Source: Aquabacterium sp. (GTDB lineage: Bacteria; Pseudomonadota; Gammaproteobacteria; Burkholderiales; Burkholderiaceae_C). Taken from it: 64,000 nt of DNA. The stretch's first letter is position 1, and the number at the start of each line of letters is the position of its first letter. The position numbers and the translations under genes were made by a program. Under the pieces are notes generated by a model. That model made no database searches. It had not been told where the DNA came from and saw only the letters and a list, made by a program, of their open reading frames with translations. The stretch spans positions 124,001-188,000 of the forward strand of contig NZ_JACPYU010000010.1 of NCBI RefSeq assembly GCF_016195855.1, in the 5' to 3' direction. Shown in pieces: positions 10,855-19,345 of the stretch.

Positions 10855-10975
10855 CAGCCGTGTGGAACTTTTCTACTTTTGAGACGTCCTACACGTGCTT
10901 GTTTCGTTTGTCTCCTCCACTCCTCCTTTTTGGTGGATTCTGAAACCCGAGATCGTTGGTCTCGGGTTTTTTTTT
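10855..10975 (+). ncRNA. Candidate structured small RNA with a CUCCUCC loop
   Basis: The 252-bp gap between the OsmC gene and rep has a promoter-like pair, about 120 bases with nested pairing, and a strong terminator. Pairings visible by eye: CGTGTGGA (10859-10866) with TCCTACACG (10887-10895, one bulge); TCCAC (10916-10920) with GTGGA (10933-10937), whose loop exposes TCCTCC followed by Ts; and a 5'-3' closing stem in which GTTTCAG (10851-10857) matches CTGAAAC (10940-10946). If transcription starts at 10855 the closing stem is only partial. The C/U-rich segment 10911-10930 contains two copies of CTCCTCC/CTCCTCC-like sequence complementary to Shine-Dalgarno sites, suggesting a base-pairing regulator. 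No convincing ORF lies in it. Transcription and function are inferred. Confidence 0.5.
10944..10975 (+). terminator. Rho-independent terminator
   Basis: A 9-bp perfect stem, AACCCGAGA (10944-10952) with TCTCGGGTT (10960-10968), a 7-base loop and a run of nine Ts ending at 10975. On the plus strand it does not follow any protein gene (the nearest upstream plus-strand gene, coq7, ends at 10318), so it most simply ends the small-RNA candidate. It would not serve rep or the OsmC gene, which are on the other strand. Confidence 0.8.
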
Positions 10976-11004
10976 GTCTGATGAGTTCTGAAGGGGGCTC
11001 GGGC

Positions 11005-13119
11005 TCAGTTCTGCGCTTTGGCCGCAGCCCTGGTGGCCGCCGCCTTGGCCGCCATTTCCTCGCGCAAGCGTTTGAGCTTCTCGCGCGGGTCTTCCTTGGG
11101 GCCCCCGCCTTCGCCCAGCTTCATTTCGGCCACGAAACGGCTGGGTGTGGCCTGCACGTACTCACGGCCCTTCTTGCGGCGCTTGAGCACGCTCACCCCC
11201 AGCGTCAGCCGCGCGCGGGTGATGCCCACGTACATCAGGCGGCGCTCTTCCTCGACCTGCTGGGGCAGGATCTCGCCTTCCTCGCGTGAGAAGGGCAGGG
11301 AGCCCTCGTTGACGCCGGCCAGCACCACGTGCGGCCATTCCAGCCCCTTGGAGGCGTGCAGGGTGGACAGCGTCACCTGCTTCTGGTCGCTTTCACGTTC
11401 GGCCAGGCTGGTGATCAGCGAGATCAGCTGGGCGATCTCGATCACGCTCTTCTTCTCGGACTCGTGGCTCATGCCGCCATCGTTCTCGATCTCGCCACCA
11501 CAGCGCTTGGCCACCCAGTCGATGAAGTCCAGCACATTGGTCCAGCGGGCCGCCGCCACCTTTTCGTTCTCTTCGTTGTCGTACAGGTGCTGTTCGTAGC
11601 CGATGTCCTTGAGCCACTCCAGCAGCATCTCCTTGGCCGCTTCGCTGCCGAAGGTCTGGCGGGCCTTGTACTCCAGGTCGTTCACATAGCGGCCGAACTC
11701 GTGCAGGCCGCCCAGGGCCTTGGCACTCAGCGAGGCCGACAGCGAATCGGCAAACAAGGCTTCGAACAGGCTGACCTTCCACTTGCCCGCGAACTCGCCC
11801 AAAGCGCCCAGGGTCTGGTGGCCGATGCCGCGCTTGGGCGTGGTCACCGCGCGCAGGAAGGCCGGGTCATCGTCGTTGTTGAGCAGCAGGCGCAGCCAGG
11901 CGCACAGGTCCTTGATCTCGGCCTTGTCAAAAAAGCTCTGCCCGCCCGAGACCTTGTAGGGGATGTTGGCCTTGCGCAGCGCCTGCTCGAAGGGGCGGGC
12001 CTGGTGGTTGGCGCGGTAGAGGATGGCGAAGTTGTTCCAGTCCGTCTTGCTCGGGTCGCCGGGGTGCTTCTCCAGCAGGTTCATGCGCAGCATCATGAAG
12101 TGCGAGACGGTGCGCTCGGCCTCGTGCTCTTCGTTGTCGCACTCCATGAGCTTGACCGGGTCTCCTTCGCCCAGGTCCGACCACAGCGTCTTCTGGAACA
12201 GCTTGGGGTTGCTCTCGATGACGTTGTTGGCCGCCCGCAAAATGGCGCTGGTGGAGCGGTAGTTCTGCTCCAGCGGGATCACCTTGAGGTTGGGGAAGTC
12301 CTGCGGCAGGCGCTTGAGGTTGTCCAGCGTGGCGCCGCGCCAGCCATAGATGGACTGGTCGTCGTCACCCACCGCCGTGAAGATGCCGTGCTGGCCCACC
12401 AGCAGCTTGAGCAGCTCGTACTGGGTGGCGTTGGTGTCCTGGTATTCGTCGACCAGCACGTGGCGCAACTGGCGCTGCCATTTGTGCGCCACGTGCTCGT
12501 GTTCGGTCAGCAGCTTGAGCGGCATGCTGATGAGGTCATCGAAATCCACCGCCTGGTAGGCTTGCAGGCGTTCTTCATAGAGCTTCATCACGCGCACGGC
12601 GATCTGCTCTTCGTCCGTCTTGATGTGGGACATGGCCTGGCCGCTGGTCAGGCCCATGTTCTTCCACAGGCTGATCTGCCATTGCCAGCTGCGCGCCAAT
12701 TTGGCGTCGGTGGTGGCGCCCGCATCACGCAAGATGCTGGTGACGTCGTCGCTGTCCAGAATCGAGAAGGCCGGCTTGAGCCCCAGCTCGGCGCCGTCTT
12801 CGCGCAACAAGCGCACCCCCAGCGAGTGGAAGGTGCACACCAGCAGCTTGCTGGCGGCCTTGGCGCCAATCAGGGCCTTGACCCGGTCGCGCATTTCCGC
12901 CGCGGCCTTGTTGGTGAAGGTGATGGCACCGATCTGCGAGGGGGCCAGGTCTGCGCCTTCGCCAGGTTGCAGCAGCCGGGCGATCTTGTGGGTGATCACG
13001 CGCGTCTTGCCCGAGCCGGCGCCGGCCAGCACCAGGCAAGGGCTGTCCAGGTGCTGCACAGCGGCCATCTGGGCCGGGTTCATCATGGGCGGGGCGGCGT
13101 GGGCAGCGTGGGACGACAT
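11005..13119 (-). CDS. rep: UvrD/Rep family 3'-5' DNA helicase, Rep-like
   Basis: A superfamily 1A helicase that unwinds DNA 3' to 5'; Rep clears proteins ahead of replication forks. Motifs in order: Q-motif MNPAQMAAVQ, Walker A AGAGSGKT, Ia TFTNKAAAEM, II (VDEYQDTN), III (AVGDDDQSIYGWRGA), IV (EQNYRS), V/VI (LSTLHASKGLEWPHVVLAG; EEERRLMYVGITRARLTL). The NPAQ start, the VDFDDLI segment and the length resemble Rep more than UvrD. The C-terminal tail is Arg/Ala/Lys-rich. Start uncertain: ATGs at 13164, 13119 and 13086 are all possible and none has a good ribosome-binding site; 13119 is used here. Confidence 0.93.
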   Translation of the reverse strand: MSSHAAHAAPPMMNPAQMAAVQHLDSPCLVLAGAGSGKTRVITHKIARLLQPGEGADLAPSQIGAITFTNKAAAEMRDRVKALIGAKAASKLLVCTFHSLGVRLLREDGAELGLKPAFSILDSDDVTSILRDAGATTDAKLARSWQWQISLWKNMGLTSGQAMSHIKTDEEQIAVRVMKLYEERLQAYQAVDFDDLISMPLKLLTEHEHVAHKWQRQLRHVLVDEYQDTNATQYELLKLLVGQHGIFTAVGDDDQSIYGWRGATLDNLKRLPQDFPNLKVIPLEQNYRSTSAILRAANNVIESNPKLFQKTLWSDLGEGDPVKLMECDNEEHEAERTVSHFMMLRMNLLEKHPGDPSKTDWNNFAILYRANHQARPFEQALRKANIPYKVSGGQSFFDKAEIKDLCAWLRLLLNNDDDPAFLRAVTTPKRGIGHQTLGALGEFAGKWKVSLFEALFADSLSASLSAKALGGLHEFGRYVNDLEYKARQTFGSEAAKEMLLEWLKDIGYEQHLYDNEENEKVAAARWTNVLDFIDWVAKRCGGEIENDGGMSHESEKKSVIEIAQLISLITSLAERESDQKQVTLSTLHASKGLEWPHVVLAGVNEGSLPFSREEGEILPQQVEEERRLMYVGITRARLTLGVSVLKRRKKGREYVQATPSRFVAEMKLGEGGGPKEDPREKLKRLREEMAAKAAATRAAAKAQN

Positions 13120-13203
13120 CAGGGCTCGGGAACAGGCAGATCGGGACGGCAGGCAAGGGGGCAAGCATAGAGCAAGCGCGGGTCATCAAGGGGGATGTCA
13201 TGC

Positions 13204-13224
13204 CATTTGCCATATGGCGAAATG
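13204..13224. promoter_or_regulatory. Near-perfect palindrome between rep and the PEP-CTERM gene
   Basis: CATTT + GCCATATGGC + GAAATG forms a 21-bp near-palindrome (one unpaired base) built on a perfect 10-bp core. It lies in the 257-bp divergent region 13120-13376. It could be an operator for rep or for the PEP-CTERM gene. Two other things in this gap: a perfect 12-bp palindrome CCCAACGTTGGG at 13296-13307, and a strong ribosome-binding site (GAGAGGAG, ending at 13371). No regulator is assigned. Confidence 0.35.
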
Positions 13225-13376
13225 TCGTTGCGTGCCCCATAAGTGAGGGGCGGGACAACCCCTCTTTGATGCGAAGCATTAAATCTTTACGATCGCCCAA
13301 CGTTGGGTAAAAAGTCACGCATTTCAAGCAGTATGTGGACTGTCCTCAACGCCCACCCGCCAAGAGAGGAGATTCC

Positions 13377-14054
13377 ATGATCAAGTTCGTGCGCCGAACG
13401 GCTATGGCCGCCGGCATTGCTGCACTCAGCCTGGCCTCATCCGCCAGCTGGGCCGCCAGCTATTCCTATGACTTCAAGACGTTCTTTGACACGTCCACCG
13501 TGCTGGATCTGCTGGACACGAAGACACTGAACTACTCGGTGGCCTCGATGACCATCGCCGATATCACCGGCGGCGTGCAAGTGACCTTGACCCAGCCCAC
13601 CAATGCGTTCCCGGCCAAGACCGGCGGGACCTTTGTCGAGGCCCTGTGGCTGGCCGGCCCCAACGGCACCCTCAAGCTGACGTCGGCCAACACGACGCTG
13701 GCCTCGGGTTCCGGCTACAACTGGCTGCTGCCCCAGATCAAGGACGCTGGTTACACCTACCCCTGGAACATCGACTTCGCGTCGAAGACCTTTGCCGAAG
13801 GTGAAACCACCACCCTGACCATCACTGGCTCCGGTGTGACCGCTGCGGCATTTGCCAAGGCTGGCACGGTGCCCATGATCGACCTGGGTAACGTCGCCAG
13901 CCCCTACACCGGTCTGCTGGGCCTGAACACCAGCGTGCACTTCATTGGCACGCTGGCAAGCACGCCCGCGATCCCCGAGCCTGGCACCTACGCCCTGATG
14001 GGCCTGGGTCTGGTTGGTGTGGCCGCTGTGGCGCGTCGTCGCCGCGCAGCCTGA
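13377..14054 (+). CDS. PEP-CTERM sorting-domain exported protein
   Basis: A 225-residue exported protein. It has a signal peptide (positive MIKFVRRTAM, hydrophobic core, cleavage near ASWAAS) and a C-terminal PEP-CTERM signal: IPEPGTYAL, a hydrophobic helix (MGLGLVGVAAVA) and a terminal RRRR cluster. Such proteins are cut and processed by an exosortase (EpsH/XrtA type) and usually go to the cell surface or extracellular matrix. The middle part is rich in Thr/Ser/Gly and probably beta-sandwich; I recognise no enzyme motif. Start chosen at 13377 because of GAGAGGAG 5 bases upstream; an in-frame upstream start (13335) lacks a signal peptide. A terminator follows. Confidence 0.9.
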   Translation: MIKFVRRTAMAAGIAALSLASSASWAASYSYDFKTFFDTSTVLDLLDTKTLNYSVASMTIADITGGVQVTLTQPTNAFPAKTGGTFVEALWLAGPNGTLKLTSANTTLASGSGYNWLLPQIKDAGYTYPWNIDFASKTFAEGETTTLTITGSGVTAAAFAKAGTVPMIDLGNVASPYTGLLGLNTSVHFIGTLASTPAIPEPGTYALMGLGLVGVAAVARRRRAA

Positions 14055-14111
14055 TAAGAGTAGAAGAGACAAGCGATTCCGGGCCGGCCATCTGGCTGGC
14101 CTTATACAGAA

Positions 14112-14146
14112 AACCCCGCGTGCCTTTGGGCATCGCGGGGTTTTTT
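14112..14146 (+). terminator. Rho-independent terminator after the PEP-CTERM gene
   Basis: AACCCCGCG (14112-14120) pairs with CGCGGGGTT (14134-14142), with an inner TGCC/GGCA extension and a T run to 14146. It ends the PEP-CTERM transcript 58 bases after its stop codon. Confidence 0.85.
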
Positions 14147-14189
14147 CATGGGCGCTCTTGATGAGGCCGCATGCCGGGTGTGGGCCTGC

Positions 14190-15488
14190 TCACACGCTGG
14201 CGACGAACTCGCCCAGTACCTCGGCAAAGGCCTGAGGTTGTTCAACGGCGCTCAGGTGCGCGCAGCCCTGCAGGGTCACCATCTGCGACCCTGTGATGCC
14301 ACGTGCCAGCGCCAGGGCCATGTCCACCGGCGTGCCTTCGTCGTGGCTACCGGCAATCACCAGGGTCGGCACGCGGATCAGGTTCAGCTTGCCCGCCGTG
14401 TCTGCATCGCACAGGGCGGCGGCGCAGGCCGTGTAGCCTTCCGGGTCGGTGGCTTCCAGCAGGCGCTGGTGGCGCGACACCGTGGCCGCATGCTGCTGGC
14501 GGAAGGCTTCGCTGAAAAAGCGCACCATGGTGTTGGTGCTGATGGCGCTCAGGCCATAGGACTCCACCGTCTCGATGCGCTGCCCGATGGCTTCGCGGCC
14601 CGCGGCCGTGTAGCCGCTGGTGGTGTTGGCCAGCACCAGGGCCTTGACCTTGTCCGGGTGGCGAATGGCCAGTTCCTGGCCGATCATGCCGCCCATGGAC
14701 AGGCCCACCCAGATCACCGGCTCGCCTTCGGCGATTTCGTCGATCAGGCGCGCGGCGTCGGCGGCCAGCTCCGTCATGGACAAAGGCTCGGAGGGGATCT
14801 GCGAGCGGCCATGGCCCCGGGTATCAGGGCAGATCACCCGACAGGTGGCGGCCAGTTCGTTGGCCACCAGGTCCCACATCGAGCTGTCCTGGCCCAGGGC
14901 GTGGCTCAGCACGATGGTGTGGGCCGCCTGGCCATGGCGTGCTTCGCGCACGGTGGCATGCAGTTTGGGGCGGGTGCTGGTGAACACCGAGCGGCCGACG
15001 CCCGGATGCCAGGATTGGTCGGCCGGATGCGGCGGCGGCTCGATGCCCAGCTCCCGCATGATGCCCAGGGCCTTGGCGAAACCCGTGTTGGCCGCCGGCA
15101 CGCCCGCGTAGATGGCAATCTGGATCAGGGCCTCGCGGACTTCTTCCGGGCTCAGGGTGTGGGCGTTGCCTGGTGTGAGCGAGCCACGCATGTGGATCTC
15201 GAACTCGTCCCAGCGGCCCAGGGCGCAGGTCACGGCCATCACGATGATGCGGCGTGTCTTCCAGTCCAGGCCTGGGCGGCCCCACACCCCGTGCCAGGCG
15301 TAGTCGGTGATGAAGTGCTGGAACTCGGCATTGAAGGCATTGGCCTTGGCCACGGACTTGTCCACCCAGGCATCGCCCAGGGCGGCTCGGCGGTTGCGCA
15401 TGCCGCGCTCAAAGGGGTGATCGAAGGCGTGTTCCAGGGGTTTGGACATGATGAGCTGGGGCAAGGCGGTTTCAGAGACAGCTTGCAT
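14190..15488 (-). CDS. Fused 4-carboxymuconolactone decarboxylase / 3-oxoadipate enol-lactonase
   Basis: A 432-residue two-domain protein. Residues about 15-150 are PcaC-like, with the decarboxylase pattern RWDEFEIHMRGSL and ALIQIAIYAGVPAANTGFAKA. Residues about 165-432 are a PcaD-like alpha/beta hydrolase: oxyanion segment LSHALGQDSSMWD, nucleophile GLSMGGMIG, acid in GSHDEGTP, histidine in GCAHLSAVE. Together they would convert 4-carboxymuconolactone to 3-oxoadipate in the protocatechuate branch of the beta-ketoadipate pathway. Actinobacterial PcaL has the opposite domain order. No other pca genes are nearby, so it may act on related lactones. A start at 15449 (MSKPLEHAFD) is equally possible. 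Confidence 0.88.
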   Translation of the reverse strand: MQAVSETALPQLIMSKPLEHAFDHPFERGMRNRRAALGDAWVDKSVAKANAFNAEFQHFITDYAWHGVWGRPGLDWKTRRIIVMAVTCALGRWDEFEIHMRGSLTPGNAHTLSPEEVREALIQIAIYAGVPAANTGFAKALGIMRELGIEPPPHPADQSWHPGVGRSVFTSTRPKLHATVREARHGQAAHTIVLSHALGQDSSMWDLVANELAATCRVICPDTRGHGRSQIPSEPLSMTELAADAARLIDEIAEGEPVIWVGLSMGGMIGQELAIRHPDKVKALVLANTTSGYTAAGREAIGQRIETVESYGLSAISTNTMVRFFSEAFRQQHAATVSRHQRLLEATDPEGYTACAAALCDADTAGKLNLIRVPTLVIAGSHDEGTPVDMALALARGITGSQMVTLQGCAHLSAVEQPQAFAEVLGEFVASV

Positions 15489-15577
15489 TGTGCCGCGATG
15501 TGCAATGGATGCATCACGTTACCGCTCAGGGGCTTACCGCGTGCACATCTGGCCGTGTATCGGTTATGGTGCCCACC

Positions 15578-16687
15578 ATGTCACGCCGCGCATCGTCCCC
15601 CTCTCTCCGTTGGCCTGCATTGGGCTTGATGGCCCTGGTCGCGTTGATGGCGGGTTGCGCCTCGGGGCCTCAGCCCGGTGGCGCGCGTGCATCCGCCCCC
15701 GCCAGCCGAGCCATCGAGCCCGGCGTGCGTAATCCCGACAAGGACGGCCCGCCCAGCGACGCACCGCCCAATCTGGCCACCTTGCCTGATCCTGTCCCTC
15801 AGGTGGAGCCCATCAAGCCTGGTGGCCCCAACAAGCCCTATGTGGTGCTGGGCCAGAGCTACGAGCCTGTTGCAGCCGATGTCAGCTGGAAGGAGCGGGG
15901 GCTGGCCTCCTGGTATGGCACCAAGTTCCATGGCCGGCGCACGGCCAGTGGCGAGATGTTCAGCATGTACGGCCTGACGGCTGCGCACCGCACCTTGCCC
16001 ATTCCCAGTTATGCCCGTGTGCGCAACCTCTCCAATGGCAAGGAGACCATCGTGCGCATCAACGACCGCGGCCCCTTCCACTCCAACCGGGTGATGGACC
16101 TGAGCTACGCCGCGGCCGTCAAGCTTGGCGTGGTGAGCTCGGGCAGCGCATCTGTCGAAATCGAGCGCCTGACCTTTGACGAGATCCGCTCGGGCGCCTG
16201 GCGACGTGGCACCTTGATGGACCCGGATGCCGAGCAGGTGGCATCTGGGGGGGCTGTAACGGGCGCTTCACTGGGCTCGTCAGCGGCCTCACCCGCGGCC
16301 AAGGACCAGGGCGACGACCCCATCATGTCGGTGGTGACCAAGGGGGTGGCGCAGCCCATCGTGCCCGATGTCACCCCTTTGTCTGAAGCGCCTGCTGCGC
16401 CCGTGAACGTGCCGGTCAAGGATGGGCAGTCGCGGGCTTACACGCCGGATGCCAAGGGCTTCTGGGTGCAACTGGCCGCGCTGGGCAAACGAGAAGGTGT
16501 AGACCGCCTGCAGCAGAAGGTGGCCTCCGAAATGACCGCCCTGGTGCCCTTGCTGGCGGTGTTCCACGAGGCACCCTATTTCAAGCTGCAGGTCGGGCCC
16601 TATGGCTCGCGCAGCGAGGCGCTGGCGGCTGCGCAGCAGGCCAGAACCACCTTGCAGCTGCTGCCCCTGGTGGTCGAGCGCCGCTGA
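15578..16687 (+). CDS. rlpA: RlpA-type septal-ring lytic transglycosylase, lipoprotein with SPOR domain
   Basis: RlpA cleaves naked glycan strands at the division site. The protein is about 369 residues: an N-terminal lipoprotein signal with lipobox LMAGC; a Pro/Ala-rich linker; the double-psi beta-barrel domain (GLASWYGTKFHGRRTASGEM, ...RVRNLSNGKETIVRINDRGP, with the conserved His and Asp); a linker; and a C-terminal SPOR domain (KGFWVQLAALGKREGVDRLQ ... YFKLQVGPYGSRSEALAAA) that binds denuded peptidoglycan. Start chosen at 15578 (MSRRASSPSLRW) because it gives a standard lipoprotein signal; ATG 15566 is possible. It converges on hemE. Confidence 0.93.
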   Translation: MSRRASSPSLRWPALGLMALVALMAGCASGPQPGGARASAPASRAIEPGVRNPDKDGPPSDAPPNLATLPDPVPQVEPIKPGGPNKPYVVLGQSYEPVAADVSWKERGLASWYGTKFHGRRTASGEMFSMYGLTAAHRTLPIPSYARVRNLSNGKETIVRINDRGPFHSNRVMDLSYAAAVKLGVVSSGSASVEIERLTFDEIRSGAWRRGTLMDPDAEQVASGGAVTGASLGSSAASPAAKDQGDDPIMSVVTKGVAQPIVPDVTPLSEAPAAPVNVPVKDGQSRAYTPDAKGFWVQLAALGKREGVDRLQQKVASEMTALVPLLAVFHEAPYFKLQVGPYGSRSEALAAAQQARTTLQLLPLVVERR

Positions 16688-16710
16688 TCTGCGCGCCCGA
16701 TCCGGGTGGG

Positions 16711-17841
16711 TCAGCCGCGCTGCTTGCGGCTGTAGGCGTGCACGGTGTCCACCAGCACGCTCACATTCTCGGGCGGGGTGAACTGGCTGATGCCATGGCC
16801 CAGGTTGAAGACATGGCCGGACGCCTGTCCATTTTGCGGGCCGGGCACACCAAAGCTGTCCAGCGTCTTGATGACCTCGGCCTGGATCTGCTCGGGGTCG
16901 GCAAACAGCACGTTCGGGTCCAGGTTGCCCTGCAGGGCGACGCGGTCACCCACCATGGCGCGGGCCTTGCCCAGGTTCATGGTCCAGTCCAGCCCGACCA
17001 CGTCACAGCCGCTGTCGGCGATCTCGTCGATCCAGATGCCGCCGCCCTTGGTGAACACGATGTGCGGGATGCGGTAGCCGTTGTGCTCTTTCTTCAACTG
17101 GGCCAGCACACGCCTGGTGTACGCCAGGCTGAACTGCTGGAAGGCGCCATCGGCCAGCACGCCACCCCAGGAGTCAAACACCATCACGGCCTGTGCCCCG
17201 GCTTCGATCTGGGTGTTCAGGTACAAGGCCACGGCATCGGCATTGACGGCCAGGATGCGGTGCATCAGGTCAGGGCGCTGGTACATCAGGGTCTTGACCA
17301 GGCGGTAGTCGTCCGAGCCGCCGCCCTCCACCATGTAGCAGGCCAGGGTCCAGGGGCTGCCCGAGAAGCCGATCAGCGGCACGCGGCCCACGCCCTTGTC
17401 GTCTGACAGGGCCTGGCGGATCGTGCTGACGGCGTCGAACACATAGCGCAGCTTGTCCATGTCGGGCACGGCCAGCTTGTCCACGGCGGCTTCGTCACGC
17501 ACGGGCGAGGCAAACCTGGGGCCTTCGCCCGCAGCAAAGCTCAGGCCCAGGCCCATGGCGTCCGGCACCGTCAGGATGTCGCTGAAGAGGATGGCGGCGT
17601 CCAGGTCATAGCGGTCCAGCGGCTGCAGCGTCACCTCGCAGGCGGCCTCCTTGTTGGTGGCCAGGCCCATGAAGCTGCCGGCCTTGTCGCGCGTGGCGCG
17701 GTACTCGGGCAGGTAGCGGCCCGCCTGGCGCATCAGCCACACCGGTGTGTAGTCCGTTGGCAGGCGCAGGCAGGCGCGCAGAAAACGGTCGTTGGCCAGG
17801 GCGGGCAGGGCGATGCTGGAAGGGGTGGAGGCGGCAGTCAT
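16711..17841 (-). CDS. hemE: Uroporphyrinogen decarboxylase
   Basis: HemE decarboxylates the four acetate side chains of uroporphyrinogen III to coproporphyrinogen III in heme synthesis. The 376-residue protein carries both family signatures, [16 protein letters not shown] near the N terminus and [19 protein letters not shown] in the middle, plus the substrate aspartate region [17 protein letters not shown]. Normal length. Single gene, convergent with rlpA (23 bp between stops) and divergent from the acyltransferase at 17941. Confidence 0.98.
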   Translation of the reverse strand: MTAASTPSSIALPALANDRFLRACLRLPTDYTPVWLMRQAGRYLPEYRATRDKAGSFMGLATNKEAACEVTLQPLDRYDLDAAILFSDILTVPDAMGLGLSFAAGEGPRFASPVRDEAAVDKLAVPDMDKLRYVFDAVSTIRQALSDDKGVGRVPLIGFSGSPWTLACYMVEGGGSDDYRLVKTLMYQRPDLMHRILAVNADAVALYLNTQIEAGAQAVMVFDSWGGVLADGAFQQFSLAYTRRVLAQLKKEHNGYRIPHIVFTKGGGIWIDEIADSGCDVVGLDWTMNLGKARAMVGDRVALQGNLDPNVLFADPEQIQAEVIKTLDSFGVPGPQNGQASGHVFNLGHGISQFTPPENVSVLVDTVHAYSRKQRG

Positions 17842-17940
17842 CCCCGGATTGTAGGCAGTCCTGACGCCGGCCCTGAATCAGGGGGCCATCCGCACAAGCC
17901 ATGAGCCCCATGCAGGGCGGCTTCTGGCACCATCAAATGC

Positions 17941-19326
17941 ATGGCATTCATCACCAACGACATCATCCCCCTCAACCGCACCGAGTTCGGCTATGCCGCC
18001 ATCGAGGGGCTGGCAGCCGGGGTGATGCAGCCTTACATCCTGCGCTTCAACGCGCCCCTGGACGAAGCGCTGGTGCGCCGCGTGCTGCGCCAGCTGGTGA
18101 GCAACTACCCCAAGCTGCGCGCCATGCTGGAAGCCGGCCCGCACCGCTACCACTTCCGTGTCTTGCCCGACAACCATGTGGTGGACCAGTTGTTCGACCT
18201 GGCCTTTCAGGTGGATGCGCACATCGATGTGGACGACCCGGTCGTGCTGGAGGCCTGGCACCGGCGCATGCTCAACGAGGTCGTGCCGCTGGAGCGTGGC
18301 ATCGGCATGCGCGTGCGCTTTGTACCGCACCCCGAGCGCGCCGTGATCCTGTTTGCCGTGCCGCACATCTTTGGTGATGGCATGACCATGCTCAACCTGG
18401 TCAACCAGATCGTGCGCGGGCTCAACGGCCTGCCCATGGAGCCCATGGCCATCGAAGCCCCTTCCATGCTGGGCTCGGTGGCGCCTGAGCACTGGTGGCA
18501 GTGGCCACGGCAGGTCTGGCGCTCACGGCAGCACAAGGTGGCCGAGGCCAGGCTGCTCAAGCAACTCAACGTCCAGCAGATCCCGCGCCGCCACAGCCCC
18601 AATTTCTCGACCACGGGCTTGCGGCATCACCCGGTGCCCACGGGCACCAAGGCCATGCGCCAGGCCGCGCGCAAGCTGGGCGTGTCGATGAACACCTTCC
18701 AGGTGGCGGCCATCGCGCAGACCTTTCTGGAGCAGGCGCCCAACGACCCCAAGGCGGCGGCAGTGATCCGCATCTCGGTCAACCTGCGGCGTTACTACCC
18801 GGAGTCCGCCGGCCATGGCCCCTTGTGGGGCAACCATGTCGGGGCCTTCCTGGTCATCGAGCGGGACCCGCGCAAGCCCCTGCTGGAGCGCGTGCGCTCT
18901 GTGGATGCCTTGACGAAGGAGGGGCTGGCCCGCTTCACGCGGCGCGAGATGTGCTGGACCTACCTGCTTGAAGAGCTCATGCCCTGGCTGGGGCGCACGC
19001 TCGTCGGTTATGTGGGCGTGCAGATGAAGCGCAATGACCGCTTCCCCAAGATCAGCGGGCATGCAACCAGCATTGGCGATGTCAGCAGCGTGATCAACCC
19101 GCCGGATGTGCCCGTCCGCATTGACCGCTTCATGCCCAGCGTGGCCAGCGTGGCGCCGCTGCCAGGCCTGGTTGAAACCGATGGCCAGCTGTTCATCCCG
19201 CTGTCATGGCAACTGGCCGAAACCTCGTTCGAGGATGTCGACGATTTTCTGCGCCGGCTGGACAAGACCTTCGAGCGCATGGTGGCCGAGGCCGACTTGC
19301 TGCCCCCGCCACCAGCCAAGGCCTGA
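17941..19326 (+). CDS. Condensation-type acyltransferase (WS/DGAT-like, HxxxDG motif)
   Basis: A 461-residue protein of the CoA-dependent/condensation acyltransferase superfamily. The catalytic HxxxDG is HIFGDG in FAVPHIFGDGMTMLNL (about residue 140). The beginning (PLNRTEFGYAAIEGLAAGVM) and the segment RISVNLRRYYPESAG resemble bacterial wax-ester-synthase/diacylglycerol-acyltransferase and PapA-like enzymes. It would transfer an acyl group to an alcohol, amine or sugar. The usual C-terminal wax-synthase motifs are not obvious, so the acceptor is open. It converges on the GNAT/GH3 operon (20 bp between stops), suggesting a shared acyl-transfer pathway. Confidence 0.7.
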   Translation: MAFITNDIIPLNRTEFGYAAIEGLAAGVMQPYILRFNAPLDEALVRRVLRQLVSNYPKLRAMLEAGPHRYHFRVLPDNHVVDQLFDLAFQVDAHIDVDDPVVLEAWHRRMLNEVVPLERGIGMRVRFVPHPERAVILFAVPHIFGDGMTMLNLVNQIVRGLNGLPMEPMAIEAPSMLGSVAPEHWWQWPRQVWRSRQHKVAEARLLKQLNVQQIPRRHSPNFSTTGLRHHPVPTGTKAMRQAARKLGVSMNTFQVAAIAQTFLEQAPNDPKAAAVIRISVNLRRYYPESAGHGPLWGNHVGAFLVIERDPRKPLLERVRSVDALTKEGLARFTRREMCWTYLLEELMPWLGRTLVGYVGVQMKRNDRFPKISGHATSIGDVSSVINPPDVPVRIDRFMPSVASVAPLPGLVETDGQLFIPLSWQLAETSFEDVDDFLRRLDKTFERMVAEADLLPPPPAKA

Positions 19327-19345
19327 TGCCTTCGGGCCAATCGGC

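Noticed and set aside
10837-11289. A 150-codon plus-strand frame across the small-RNA candidate
   Set aside because: It starts at a TTG, runs through a strong terminator and into the antisense of rep, and has no ribosome-binding site.
13197-13212. Sigma-54 promoter (TGTCATG-N4-TTGCC) for the PEP-CTERM gene
   Set aside because: The essential GG of the -24 element is GT here and the site is about 165 bp from the start codon; no similar site occurs before the second PEP-CTERM gene.
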